Source: Axinella damicornis (Eukaryota; Porifera; Demospongiae; Axinellida; Axinellidae). Taken from it: a stretch of DNA of 64,000 nt. The notes under the pieces are model-generated. The model saw only the letters and a list, made by a program, of their open reading frames with translations. It had not been told where the DNA came from and searched no databases. The position numbers and the translations under genes are program-made. Shown in pieces: positions 1-12,258 of this stretch. The stretch's first letter is position 1; each line of letters begins with the position of its first letter. Where the stretch lies: positions 3,564,077 through 3,628,076 of the forward strand of contig OZ007507.1 in the NCBI GenBank assembly GCA_963931865.1, written 5' to 3'.

Positions 1-1137
1 CTAAAAATGGGGAGGAGAGAGCCTGGGACCGAGGCTACCGTCCCCCAGGCAGAATAAAGCAGTGTTAACTGGACATCAAATCTGCACTATAATTGTCACT
101 TTAGTAGTCTACACTCCATGCAGCTTTGCTTTGCATGACAAAGAATAGCTCACAATCAGTCCAATCCAGTTGCAACTTGTAATATCTTTACACCGAGACA
201 ATTTCGGAGAGATAATAACACACTAGAAGTGGGACCGATCAATAAGAGTTGGTTATTGAGAGAGAGACCTCAATTGGTTATTCTGGCAAACTATCACACC
301 AGAACTGGGACTGCAATATAAACAAGTAGAATTCCAATGCAATATATAGTCACACACAAAGAACCACACACAAAGATGCCGACACATTCACATAATATTA
401 TAACAAAGGACAAGAGGCAAAATCAATGCACATGTTTAACTAACAAACATCCAATTTACACTAATCGTCACTACACTACACAACTCTCCCACACCATCTT
501 CATTCAGCCTGAAGGAGAAAAAGGGCATGACAAAGACTATGTAAGAATCCAATATATACAACTCAACACATATCTCTCAAATAAGTGCTACTCACGTGAC
601 ACTCAACGAATCAGATGCCTCAGAATCGATCACATGAAGGAGCCTTATTGCACACTTTAGTGATAATGCACACTTTTCAAAGATCAATGGCTGTTTCGGG
701 TCAGTGAGTTGCACTGAGTAGTTTAGATACCAGTTTGCAGTGCATTACAGGCTTTAGTGCAATCTCGGGCGGTTAATGAATGCACTCGACTTCGGATCGT
801 GCATTATCTTGCCCTCGTGCACTAAAACCCATAATGCACTGCAAAGTGGTATATAAATATTACTTATAGAACATCGAATTAATATATAACCCATACACGG
901 ATTGCAAAACAACTGTACTACATGCAACAGTAGTCAATGTGGTATTTTTAATATGGTACTTGTTAAAAAATGGACCAGAATTTAGCTTCAAAAGAACAAA
1001 AGTTTCCGTCTTACCTTCACACTGAAAGGGGTACCTGCAAGGAAGAAGCTTAAGACATATAGGATTATGATGTGAATCAAATCCTCAACAACCATACTGG
1101 TAAATCCAGTCAGCACTGCCACCAAGCCTCGTCGCTA
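1..1137. other. No gene recognised; edge of a repeat
   Basis: I see no supported coding region here. Positions 22-37 carry the outer end of the TAGCCTCG foldback family (CCTGGGACCGAGGCTA), whose other half would lie left of the window. The short open frames have no recognisable domain and no clear splice context. Confidence 0.5.
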
Positions 1138-1754
1138 TTTCTCGGGGAGGAAAGAGCCTGGGTACTAAGGAGGCTAAGAAGCTCACTATATACATGTACA
1201 AATTGCTGACAGCATAGTATAACCACCAACTGTACAAATGTTTACACAAGAACAATTTGCAACTGAAAAGTCTCAAGAGGGTGTGAAAAATTTGAATAGC
1301 TGTGGTAGGTACTGTGGTCCTTTCCCAGCTCCCTCTATGGATACCGCTATAGCTTGGCCAGCTGGAAGCATGAAACAGTTGATTGATCCAGCAAATTCAG
1401 ATTGGATACTAAATCCTATGTAGACGGAGACAAGTTTTTGATATTCTTCCAAGCAACTACTCTATAGGTGGAAACTGTAAGATAGCCTCTGATGATGATT
1501 GTTTTGCAGATTCAGGGAATTCAAATTGGAGTACAACTAGCTACAGAAGAAAGCTGTGATATCTTAGCAACTACAGTATTTGCCACCCAAATGCGGAAAA
1601 AGCATTCACTAACAATTAGCATCAAAATAGGTATTCACACACTTAGAATTGGATGTACTGGCTTGGACTGATTTAGTAGCACTGGTGGCAAATCTGGATT
1701 TGCTGGACCAATTCACTCCAGCCAAACAAGATATGTGCACTGCATGGGTGGTAT

Positions 1755-2160
1755 CAGTCTAGCTGCTAGCCGGCCGGTCAAGCGGGCGCACGGCGAAGCC
1801 GCACGTGGAGGGTGGAGAGGGTCTAGCAAACATTGCACTTGATTGCGTTTCAACCGACCAATCAGATCTCACTGAAGCGATTCTTCCAATTTTATTCATG
1901 ACTCTCGTGGTTGTAAACCGAGCCGTTCATGTGCGATCAGCCCGGTAGAGAGCATCTAATAGCCTACACTCGAGCTAAACTAGTCCAACCTGGATGCCTC
2001 CAAGGGTACAGAACTCGTCCTCAACTCTAGCTGGCACTTCACCGGTTCCAGAGAAACGTGATCAAGTGCAATGTTTGCTAGACCCTCTCCGCCCTCGGCG
2101 CGCGGCTTCGCCGCGCGCACGCTTGACCAGCCGGGCGGAGAGGGGCTAGCAGCTAGACTG
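1755..2160. mobile_element. MULE-like inverted-repeat element with 9-bp target duplication
   Basis: The ends are perfect inverted 15-mers, CAGTCTAGCTGCTAG and CTAGCAGCTAGACTG. The inverted similarity runs about 90 bp inwards, including a GC-rich block with its own small hairpins near 2096-2118. The 9-mer GGGTGGTAT flanks both sides (1746-1754 and 2161-2169). Long terminal inverted repeats with a 9-bp duplication are typical of Mutator-like elements. The 406-bp length leaves no room for a transposase, so it depends on one encoded elsewhere. Confidence 0.7.
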
Positions 2161-2181
2161 GGGTGGTATATGTCAATACTG

Positions 2182-2268
2182 ACCCACAGTACCCACAGTA
2201 CCCACAGTACCCACAGTACCCACAGTACCCTCAGCTAATCAACATACCCACAGTAGCCACAGTACCCT
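2182..2268. repeat. 9-bp tandem repeat (ACCCACAGT)n
   Basis: Five exact copies of ACCCACAGT run from 2182 to 2226, followed by imperfect copies to about 2268. It lies in the right half of the surrounding foldback element. Confidence 0.85.
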
Positions 2269-2434
2269 CAACATTTTCACACCCTCTTGAGGCTTTTCAC
2301 TGCTAAGTGTTCTCCTACAAACATTTGTACAGTTGGTGGTTATAACTTAGCCTCCTTCCCAGGCTTATTTCCGTTCACAGGGTAAGCACCCAGGCTTTTT
2401 TTCCTCCCAAGAAAGAGTATGGGCAAGACTAGAT

Positions 2435-2515
2435 AGAAGTGAGAATGGACTTTCAATCTTGATGGTAAGACGAAAACTCCTGGTTCTTCATCAAAGGGTA
2501 AACAGGTAATTTTGC
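2435..2515 (+). repeat. Inverted fragment of the satellite subunit
   Basis: This segment (GATGGTAAGACGAAAACTCC, then TGGTTCTTCATCAAAGGG) matches the minus-strand consensus of the neighbouring satellite but lies in the opposite orientation. It marks an inversion at the array border. Confidence 0.6.
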
Positions 2516-2519
2516 ACAA

Positions 2520-5500
2520 CGTTAACTGACCTCAGTGAGTAGCGATAGGATCCTCAAACCACACCCATCAAATTGCGATCTGCAAGGAACACAGATTAGC
2601 AATGGTAATCAACATGGAGCAAAATGTCCATTACATTCCCTTCAAACAAGAACCATATGTTTCCATCTTACCATCACAATATATAACAGGACACAGATCA
2701 TAGCAACAGGATATTTGTGCTGCATCCAAACTCAAATGAGGGTACAAATACAACTTGCAAGGAAGGAAGATGCAGTGGTCCTTATATCCTCCATCGTTTC
2801 TCAACAAACACAACTTTGCAACCAGGTTAGCACCAGGACAGCAAATGAAATTATACAGCATCCTCTACTTTCAAAAAAAAACAACCATGTTCCATCTGGT
2901 CCACAGCCCGGGGACAGGACTCACCCAATATCATAACTACATGGTCCTTATGACGTCCCTCTGATATTCATCAACCATAACTCTTAAAGTAGTCAGCACT
3001 GGTACTCAACAGGAAATCAAAACATGTGTCACTCACATCATCAACGAAGAACCAGCAGATTCCGTACTACCATCACACTGTAACGACAGATGGTCCAAAG
3101 GGACAGGATCCTAAGACCCCACCTACTGCTTCCAAACTCTGATGATGGTACATATATAACCTACAAGGGTGGAAGAAGATGAATGGCATCAACGGTCCTT
3201 ATATCGTCCATGGTAGCCCCCACAGCCACAACTATGGAATCAGATTAAATCTAGAATTGAACAGTGAGAGAAATTATGCAGCATGGATGTCTTTCACTCA
3301 AATAAGAATCAGGTGATTCCGCCTTACCATCACACTGTAACGACAGATGGTCCATAGGGACAGGACCCACCCAATATCATGGTCCTTATGACGTCCCTCT
3401 GACATTCATCAACCATAACTCTTAAAGTAGTCAGCACTGGTACTCAATAGGAAAACAAAACATGCGTCACTCACATCTTTTCCCATCAATGAAGAACCAG
3501 GAGTGTCCGTCTTACCATCACTCTGTAACGATAGATGGTCCATAGGGACAGGATCGTAACGTGTACCACGCCCAACACAGAATAGGGTACATAAATAGCA
3601 TGACATGCAAAGAAGGAGGGTCAACAACATCACTGGTCCTAATGACGTCCCTCATACACTCAACAACTATAACTCTGAAATGAAGTCAGCACTGGTACTG
3701 AATAGCAAATCAAAATATATAGCATTTGCATCTTCTCCCATCAACGAGGAACCAGGGGAATCCTTATTACCATCACACTGTAACCACAGATGGTCCATAG
3801 GGACAGGAATCTCAGACCCACCTACTGCTTCCAAACTCTGATGATGGTACATAGGTAACCTACAAGGATGGAAAAAGATGAATGGCATCGACGGTCCTTA
3901 TATCGTCCATCGTAGCCCCCACAGCCACAACTATGCAATCAGATTAGAACAGAATTGAACAGTGAGAGAAATTATGCAGCATGGATGTACGTTTTCACTC
4001 AAATAAGAATCAGGTGATTCCGCCTTACCATCACACTGTAACGACAGATGGTCCATAGGGACAGGACCCACCCAATATCATGGTCCTTATGACGTCCCTC
4101 TGACATTCATCAACCTTAACTCTTAAAGTAGTCAGCACTGGTACTCAACAGGAAATCAAAACATTCGTCACTCACATCTTTTCCCATCAACGAAGAACCA
4201 GGGGTGTCCGTCTTACCATCACACTGTAACGATAGATGGTCCATAGGGACAGGATCGTAACGTACACCACGCCCAACACAGAATAGGGTACATAAATAGC
4301 ATGACATGCAATTGAAAGGTAAACAGCATCACTGGTCCTAATGACGTCCCTCATACACTCAACAACTATAACTCTGAAATGAAGTCAGCACTGGTACTGA
4401 ATAGCAAATCAAAATATATAGCATTTGCATCTTCTCCCATCAACGAGGAACCAGTGGAATCCTTATTACCATCACACTGTAACCACAGATGGTCCATAGG
4501 GACAGGAACCTCAGACCCACCTACTGCTTCCAAACTCTGATGATGGTACATAGGTAACCTACAAGGATGGAAAAAGATGAATGGCATCGACGGTCCTTAT
4601 ATCGTCCATCGTAGCCCCCACAGCCACAACTATGGAATCAGATTAGAACAGAATTGAACAGTGAGAGAAATTATGCAGCATGGATGTACGTTTTCACTCA
4701 AATAAGAATCAGGTGATTCCGCCTTACCATCACACTGTAACGACAGATGGTCCATAGGGACAGGACCCACCCAATATCATGGTCCTTATGACGTCCCTCT
4801 GACATTCATCAACCTTAACTCTTAAAGTAGTCAGCACTGGTACTCAACAGGAAATCAAAACATGTGTCACTCACATCTTTTCCCTTCAACGAAGAACCAG
4901 GAGTGTCCGTCTTACCATCACTCTGTAACGATAGATGGTCCATAGGGACAGGATCGTAACGTGCACCACGCCCAACACAGAATAGGGTACATAAATAGCA
5001 TGACATGCAAAGAAGGAGGGTCAACAGCATCACTGGTCCTAATGACGTCCCTCATACACTCAACAACTATAACTCTGAAATGAAGTCAGCACTGGTACTG
5101 AATAGCAAATCAAAATATATATAGCATTTGCATCTTCTCCCATCAACGAGGAACCAGGGGAATCCTTATTACCATCACACTGTAACCACAGATGGTCCAT
5201 AGGGTCAGGAACCTCAGACCCACCTACTGCTTCCAAACTCTGATGATGGTACATAGGTAACCTACAAGGATGGAAAAAGATGAATGGCATCGACGGTCCT
5301 TATATCGTCCATCGTAGCCCCAACAGCCACAACTATGGAATCAGATTAGAACTAGAATTGAACAGTGAGAGAAATCATGCAGCATGGATGTCTTTTCACT
5401 CAAATAAGAATCAGGTGATTCCGCCTTACCATCACACGGTTACGACAGATGGTCCATAGGGACAGGACCCACCCAATATCGTAACTGCGTGGTCCTTATG

Positions 5501-6195
5501 ACGTCCCTCTGACATTCATCAACCATAACTCTTAAAGTAGTCAGCACTGGTACTCAACAGGAAATCAAAACATGCGTCACTCACGTCTTTTCCCATCAAC
5601 GAAGAACCAGGAGTGTCCGTCTTACCATCACACTGTAACGATAGATGGTCCATAGGGACAGGATTGTAACGTGTACCACGCCCAACACAGAATAGGGTAC
5701 ATAAATAGCATGACATGCAAAGAAGGAAGGTCAACAGCATCACTGGTCCTAATGACGTCCCTCATACACTCAACAACTATAACTCTGAATTGAAGTCAGC
5801 ACTGGTACTGAATAGGAAATTAAAACATACAGCATTCACGTCTCTCACTTCAACGAGGAACCAGGAGATTATGCCTTACCATCACACTGTAACGACAGAT
5901 GGTCCACAGGGACAGGACCCTCCCAATATCAAAACTGCATGGTCCTTATGACGTCCCTCTGACACTCAACAACTGAAATGAAGTCAGCACTGGTACTGCA
6001 TGAGTAGCTAATTCACATCTTTTCCCATCAACGAAGAACCAGGGGATTCCGTATTACCATCACACTGCAATGACAGATGGTCCATAGGGTCAGGACCCTC
6101 AGACCCCACCTACTGCTTCCAAACTCTGATGATGGTACATAGGCAACCTACAAGGATGGAAGAAGATGAATGGCATCGGTTGTCCTTATGTTGTC
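2520..6195. repeat. Higher-order satellite array, ~700-bp period, three ~230-bp subunits
   Basis: Every ~230 bp the plus strand repeats a core reading CCATCACACTGTAACGACAG, then ATGGTCCATAGGGACAGGA. Three diverged subunit types alternate, giving an ~700-bp higher-order unit: equivalent minus-strand frames start near 3633, 4307, 5033 and 5743, and a second set near 3888, 4587 and 5290. On the minus strand each subunit carries an open segment around PMDHLxLQCDG that stops exactly at a donor-like GTAAG or GTAAT. The array could be a plain satellite or a decayed tandem exon array. No known domain is recognised and transcription is unknown. Confidence 0.8.
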
Positions 6196-8212
6196 CATCA
6201 ACAAGGCTGGGACAAACATGAGCTAGCCTTTGTCTAAGTCAGCTACATGAAAGTGAGAACATGTTGAACGATATATCAAAGAGAAAGGAACACTGTTTCA
6301 AATCATATTTTAACTTAATGATTTGTTTTTTGGCCCCAGTATAATTCAGTCAGCATTGCTGAAAATCTTTTGCTGTTGTGATGGTTTTTAGAAAAACCAG
6401 TGAGATAGGTAGTGGCGGATGCTGTTGATAGGTCAACAGATGAAGCAGTTGCTGTCCTCCAGTGTGATAACGTCTTACTCAAATTCAACCTCCCCCATGC
6501 CCCAGTGATTGTAACATTTTGTGGGGTTGATTACCGGGTGATTTACAGGTAGACCTCTATCTACAGGAATGAAGAACAACAATGACAGGTTTGGTTGAGG
6601 ATACTTCTGCACACAATGCCCCAGTTATTATCTGTGAGTAGTAGCCAAAGGCAGTCCTCAACAAAGGAAGGTGATCACATACACACAGATGCAGTGCTCC
6701 AGGTACTGAGGGCTCGTTCCCAGTCCGCGTATATGTATGAGAGCTCGCCGGCTGCAATGCCTTCCACGTGACCAGAGAGCGGCCGGCCGGGCGGTCCTTA
6801 GCGTCTGGTCCTTACCCGGGTTACGTATACCTGTAGTACAATACCTGAGTTAGTACATGTTGCGCATACTGCACTGCACGTGCAAGTATCACGTGTCATC
6901 CGGTGCGCGTTCGGGGTCTGGTATCGGGAACCAGACTATAGCTCGCTAGCTCTGTCACTTTGTGCCGCTTGGTTTGTGGTAGCTGGTGTCGCTAGACGCC
7001 ACGCTTCACGTACCAGTAGTCTAGTAACAGCGCTAGTGACCCGCTGATGTCGATTTTGTGGCACAAGCACCAAGTAAAGTTTTCGCGGTGAGCTAAAAAC
7101 TGTCATAACTCTCGAACTAAACATTTTTATCCATATTGCTATGTTAATTTAGTTCCTTACGTCGAGCGCTTTCTTTTGATACCTTGGTCTCGCTCGTCAA
7201 GTACCCGCAGCGCCCGCTAGAACGGTAACAGACAGACACACACACACACAGACACACAGACACACACGATGATTACTAGAACCTCGCCCCCGCATGGGCG
7301 AGGTTAACTACGCTACGTAGCATGCATGCAGAAATTGGGCCATGTACGAAAATATACGGGGTTATCCGATAACTGATGGTTTAGCGGTTCACTTTGCCTT
7401 GTGCCTTCGCCTCGCTCGAAGCACGTTCTAGTCCATCCGAAGGGAGTTCTGCTTTCCAGGGGTGAAGCTTGGCTCTCTCTGTTAGTGCAAAGAGCTGTCC
7501 TGTACTGTGTCGTGATAATTTGCAACCCTGTACCTTGCCAGAGGTAACGTAATAATAATTATATTGATGTAGCCTAATTAGTTGTCAGTGTTGTTGTTTC
7601 TGTATGGATTCTTGTATCTGTTGGGTGGTGAGTCTGTCTAATGGACAGACTCATCTGCTTCATTTTCGGTCCTTTTTGCGTGTGATACCTCTTGTTATGA
7701 TGAACAAGGCTCCATTACTGGTTGGCTAACAGCTACACAGTGTTGGAAGTTCGAAAGTAGGCACTTACACTGCACTGTACCATAAATTCGGAAGAATTGC
7801 TAAGTAGCGGAGCGTAACGGAGTGAATGTAAGGGCTAAGAAGTGTGTGTCCGGAATTAAATTACTGTCTGGAAATCCCCTCCCTTACCTTACCCAATGCC
7901 AGGCTGCCTCAAAGTCCTCTACATGAACAGTTTCCTATAAAAGATCAGCTTGGCACTTCACTTGGTAATTATTGCACCAAATTTTTGGCTGGCATGATTT
8001 TAGCATTATGCTGAAAATGACAAATAATTATGTCTAATCTAGCACATCTAATCTAGAGTAGACATTGGAATTTCCACTAATCCAATTAAGCTGCACCTCT
8101 GACACTAATTATTCTCGGTGATTCCTATGTACTATACCAGGAAATGTACTTATCAAAACAACACAGTTCCAAGTACACATTTACAAAATACATAGTCAGT
8201 CTGATTCAATGG
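6196..8212. other. Intergenic, repeat-derived, no gene recognised
   Basis: A degenerate TAGTCTGG-type inverted sequence occurs near 6910-6945. A CA/GACA-rich simple repeat lies at about 7210-7268, followed by a small GC hairpin near 7284-7303. From about 8040 the sequence matches 47420-47640, which is an interspersed repeat. No open frame here shows a domain. Confidence 0.45.
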
Positions 8213-8221
8213 AAATGCAGT

Positions 8222-9544
8222 GGGAGTTGGTAAAACGCGGAATACCGTATACCGGGATATTTTGGCGACCGTTTTAATTTGGCGATTTGGCGATTCAGAA
8301 GCCAATCGCCAAATTAAAAAATCGCCAATATTAATATTGGCTGGCCAGCTAGATCGACTGTCGGCACGCGCGGGAAGCAAGTTATCAATGAGATGGTAAG
8401 ACCCAACGTACTACCTGCCGAGAGAGTTCTGCGGAGCAGCGCCTACTACTTCACAGACGGTGCACCGAACTAAAAGCGTAGACAGACTACAGACTGCTGA
8501 ACATGCGGTCATGGCCGACTATGTACCTGTCCTGGGTCGTGCATCACTGCCACAGCGTACGCATCGTGAGCATTGCTGACCTCCCGGATAGCTGTTCGCC
8601 GATCGTGGGCCTCCAGATGCCGCTGAAAACGTGATGGCCATGACCGTGACTGCTCTCCGTTTCGTACGTCTTCGTCCTGCTTCCTGGCCTGATCTCGTCA
8701 AGTCAGTCACGTTGCGCCCTCCCGATCCCGCGGCGCGCATAGTGACGTCATACTTTTCCGATGCGCCATGCGATCGCCAAATTTTAAAATCGCCAAATTT
8801 TATACCGAGCCATTTCAGGCCATTTCGCCAAATTTAATGGCCGCCAAAATTTCCCGGTATACGGTATGGAATAACGGAATAGCGGAATAACGGAATAACT
8901 TTTTATTGACCGGAAATGAAATATGCTTTGTTCTTTGCCGACACGGTACGTGTACTAATAGTATCATGCATGCATGATCGAGGGATCCGGGAGCTGCGCT
9001 GCGAGATTGAGCCACTGCTAGCTGTATCTGGACCTACAGAGGAGCTGCGAATACCGGGTAAGCCGTGTGGGAGACGCCGAGATGGTTGCCCTATAAAAGT
9101 TGAGATTTGAGAAGTGCCATGCCTGAGCAGGCTCAGCAAAGTTTGTGCAATGCTACAAAGGTTTGACTCTGCCATCCTGGAAAGCCAGGCTTTCAATGTA
9201 GATTGAAGGATCTTTGTCTGTCCTCGCGACATCGGCGCACATGCTGTGGAAGCAAATTACTGCCAAGACGAATAACCTCGTCACTGCGTTGTCAGCCCAT
9301 GGGTAGTGAGAGCTTTAGGAAGTCGCTTTTTTAGTGCAGTCACCATCTCACGGCTTACCCGATATTCGCAGCTCCTCTGTAAGTCCAGATACAGCTAGCA
9401 GTGGCTCGATCTCGCAGCGCAGCTCCCTCGATCTTGCATGCATGATAGTACACGTGCCGTGTTGGCAAAGAACAAAGCATATTTTCAAAATTTCATTTCC
9501 GGTCAACAAAAAGTTATTCCGTATTCCGCGTTTTACCGACTCCC
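8222..9544. mobile_element. Foldback DNA element with 9-bp TSD, interrupted by a TA-flanked element
   Basis: The left end (GGGAGTTGGTAAAACGCGG) and right end (CCGCGTTTTACCGACTCCC) are inverted copies with one mismatch. The arms continue inwards for over 200 bp (about 8867-9095 against 9335-9520). AAATGCAGT flanks both sides (8213-8221 and 9545-9553), a perfect 9-bp target duplication. The left arm is split at a TA by a 620-bp second element (8245-8864). Removing that leaves an element of about 700 bp. The flanks match 47420-47750, a copy of the host repeat without this insertion. Confidence 0.75.
8245..8864. mobile_element. Tc1/mariner-like MITE nested in the foldback element
   Basis: The ends read CCGTATACCGGGATATTTTG and, inverted, CCGTATACCGGGAAATTTTG. 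They are followed by GGCGA/TTTGGCG-rich inverted sequence of about 45 bp. TA flanks both sides (8243-8244 and 8865-8866), as expected for a Tc1/mariner-type insertion. The GC-rich interior has open frames on both strands but no transposase similarity that I recognise. A decayed relative lies at about 18957-19460. Confidence 0.7.
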
Positions 9545-9553
9545 AAATGCAGT

Positions 9554-9838
9554 GGGTGGCACAACAGTCAGCCCTTGACGAATTCTCTCGAAATTCAGCA
9601 TGTGGCATCGTGGTTGATGATGCCCATTTCTTGGAATTACTGTATAGCAGGTTTCTTTGGTGGGTGAAAACATTTGCGAATTTCGCAATTCTGTGGTGCT
9701 TCGCGAAAGTTTTATCCACGAAACCTAACCTGGAATCGGTTCTGGACTCAGCGACATCCGGGACGTCCCATTTAACGCATGCCATGTGTGAAAATCGTCT
9801 CTACCAATGAACTGATAATGGCCTTGTTTACTTATTTC
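9554..9838. repeat. Interspersed repeat fragment
   Basis: Up to about 9650 this matches the right half of the repeat seen at 47640-47750 (ATTCTCTCGAAATTCAGC, GATGATGCCCATTTCTTGG). The rest is unrecognised and leads into the broken transposase. Confidence 0.5.
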
Positions 9839-9839
9839 C

Positions 9840-10545
9840 AGTGTGCCGAGTCGATTTTACCAAAGCCGAATGGTTCACTTTTGATGGTTGTACCAGTTTC
9901 GACCATCGCGGCTGTCAACAAGGAGGTGAAGCAGGTACTGGATACCTCCGGAACGGCAGCAGGCAAGAGCCCTACACCGACCTCCAAGCGGGGGAAGTAC
10001 AACCATTTCACTCCAAAAGAGAAGGCCCAGATAGGAAAAAGAGCTGCTGAACATGGGGTGACATGGGGTAATTTTTCCTGACGATTGGCATGTCACCTTC
10101 ACAGAAAACCACTGGTCTAATGAGAAGACAATGGCTGACTATCTAGATTCTTCCGAGAAGAAAAAGCGAGAGCTATAGCTAGACTCGGATTACCCATCTC
10201 TGGTGATCTTTGACTGATTTCGAGGACAATGCACAGAAAACATTTTGACTTGAAACCAAACATGTGCTTGTTGCTGTTGTCCCTGTGAACTACACTGACA
10301 CAGCCATTGGACGTCTGCATCAACAAGGCAGCCAAAGAATTCCTTCGAAAGCAGTTTCAAGAGTGGTACTCGGAACAGATCTCCCAACAACTACAGATGG
10401 ACAAGGAGAAGGTGCAACCTGTCGATCTGCGAATGAGCATTGTAAAACCCCTAGGTGCCAAGTGGATGATGGGCCTCTATGACTACATGAAGTCGAAGGC
10501 AGACATCATTAAGAACGGATATCGCACTTACTGGCACTTTACTGG
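9840..10545 (+). pseudogene. Pogo/Tigger-like (DDE_1) transposase, broken fragment
   Basis: Two separated coding pieces remain. About 9987-10075 encodes a basic, helix-turn-helix-like stretch (KRGKYNHFTPKEKAQIGKRA). About 10285-10530 encodes the end of a DDE_1 transposase (INKAAKEFLRKQF, WYSEQI, VDLRMSIVKPLGAKWM, IIKNGYR). The latter resembles the conserved tail that follows the PLDV motif in pogo/Jerky-type transposases. Between them the frame is broken by stops and shifts, and most of the catalytic core is missing. This is a dead copy. The family call rests on motif resemblance only. Confidence 0.6.
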
Positions 10546-11219
10546 GGTCAAATGCGAAGAACGGCCCCTTGGGGCTAGGGCCAGCATTAGCTTGCACCTA
10601 GAGGGGGCCCTTCGTTGTACTCGATTGCAAATCTCTCAACTTGATCCTTCATAAGCGATGTCACAGGGCTCACAACTAGCTCGATCGAGTGCATAAGTCT
10701 TCAGAAGTTGTCGCCACGACGTAGCGTTGCCTTACACAGTTAAGCGCTAAGGGCAAACTGACATGGCAAAGGCTCTTGGCTGTTGTCTTCTCCAGCTACG
10801 AGTATTCAAAGTGATTACTACGTAATTATTTAACAATCTCGCAAACTCATTGTTCCTTACCACATTCCGGTAATAAGCCCAAGAAATTCGACTTTGTTCA
10901 CCAGACCATCTCTCCCCTCGGGGGGTGTGGTCTGGGCACCAGACTATACTTCCACTTTCAAGTTGGTTTTCCTTTGCAGCCATCCTGACCTCCCATACAG
11001 AAAAAAGCCTCACTCCTGCCAGAAATGGAGGTCCTACACTGAATATTGCGTGATATCTTGAAAACCACTTGTAACAGCCATAATTGCACTTCAGAAAGGG
11101 ATTCATTGCATTTTCTGCATTTTAGTTTCACATATATCCAAGTTTGCTAAGGCTCACCCCACCTTGCAGTACATTCCCCTATAATTTAGTCGACTTATGC
11201 TGTAGATTGGAAACTTTTC
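10546..11219. other. No gene recognised
   Basis: This spacer contains a short inverted TGGTCTGG/CCAGACCA sequence near 10900-10950, similar in style to the TAGTCTCG element family. Otherwise I see nothing in it. Confidence 0.4.
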
Positions 11220-11720
11220 GTATAAATTAAATTTCACCTGTTCATTGTTTTATTTCCGTTACTCTAGCACAACGACGAAAATTAAACCACGCGAAAATTT
11301 CTTTCACACGTACACATGCACGTTCCCGGGACTGGATACCATGTCTACCAAGAGCAATGGGAAGCAGCCATTGGAGAGGAGCTGAAGTGTCAGTGCGAGC
11401 GAGGGAATGCAGCAGACGCCTATGCCGAATCAGTGATAAGAGAGGGAACTGTCATCGGCCACTTACCTCGAAAGATTTCACCCATCTATCTCAGTCCGTG
11501 GTTCCAACTGCCTTCCGCACCTCCTTATTCGCTTCTGCGATCACTTGGGCCGGTATAAAGAGCTCAGTGATCTTCTAGGATTAGGAAGACCATCGACAGG
11601 TTTCAGGTAGCACAGCAGAGCCATACTTGAATGAAAACTCACAAATGACGTCAGAAGTGTAAATCGTTATTCGACATTGAAAACGTTTTGTGTTTTAATT
11701 TTCGTCGTTATACAGTCAGT
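11220..11720 (+). repeat. Interspersed element carrying a HIRAN-like domain fragment
   Basis: This matches 46231-46727. A plus-strand segment from about 11316 encodes HVPGTGYHVYQEQWEAAIG, then EELKCQCERGN and VIGHLPRKIS. The pattern (aromatic-rich start, E-rich middle, xGHLPRKIS end) resembles a HIRAN-like module found in many invertebrate proteins. That identity is recalled, not searched. The frame is not maintained to a full domain. Edges are AT-rich and inverted (GACGAAAATTAAA left, TTTAATTTTCGTCG right), so a mobile element seems to have picked up a gene fragment. Confidence 0.45.
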
Positions 11721-11755
11721 TTATGTACTGAGAGGGTCTGGGCACGAGACTAAGT

Positions 11756-12085
11756 CAGGGGCGGATACAGGATTTGTGACTTGGGGGGGCTAATAGCATA
11801 ATTGAATGCTGCCCAAGGGAGTGCATAGAGGTGTGTAGTGCTGATCAGTCCGCATGAGGGACGGAAAAATTTCACCTTCATTTTTCAGTTGTCAGGATTG
11901 CACCTTCGTACTTTGCACTCCAAGTTCTAGATGTACAAGTAGCAACACGAGTTTCAGGATCAATGCTGCAGATTGACATCGAGCTTCATGGGCGCGCCTT
12001 TTGCCTGGTGAACACTATTTGGAGTGTAATTCAATCGGTGGACATGCCCACCATTCTGGTGAAGGGGGGGCCAAATCCGTGCCTG
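11756..12085. mobile_element. Probable MITE with CAGGGGCGGAT-type ends
   Basis: The left end CAGGGGCGGATACAGGATTT is roughly inverted at the right end (CCAAATCCGTGCCTG), with G-rich and C-rich subterminal runs. The ends resemble hAT-type MITEs. No clear target duplication is seen. Confidence 0.35.
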
Positions 12086-12258
12086 TACAGTATCCACGAA
12101 ATTTAATTACGATGAAAATTTACGGTAGTTGGATGTCTGCATTTAGCATTTAGCATTTTCTGCAACCAGCACATAGGGTAGATCTACTGGGCACCTCTTT
12201 TGTTTGATCAAGTAACTGCTCATGGTGGTAGTAATGCAGTATAATGAGCCACACCAAG

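Larger units (their letters stand above)
1138..2414. mobile_element. Foldback element, about 1.3 kb, with a nested insertion
   Basis: The stretch near 1138-1300 (CTCGGGGAGGAAAGAGCCTGG, then a block around ACCACCAACTGTACAAATGT and AGAGGGTGTGAAAA) returns inverted at about 2268-2414. The arms are imperfect and each is about 100-150 bp. A second inverted-repeat element (1755-2160) sits inside. No transposase is encoded, so this is a non-autonomous element. Exact ends and target duplication are not clear. Confidence 0.55.

Noticed and set aside
2520..6195. CRISPR-like regular repeat
   Set aside because: The period is ~230/700 bp with no constant spacer structure, in a eukaryotic context. It is a satellite.
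8519..8740. Arg/Gly-rich minus-strand frame inside the 8245-8864 MITE
   Set aside because: It is a GC-rich chance frame with a competing frame on the other strand and no transposase motif.
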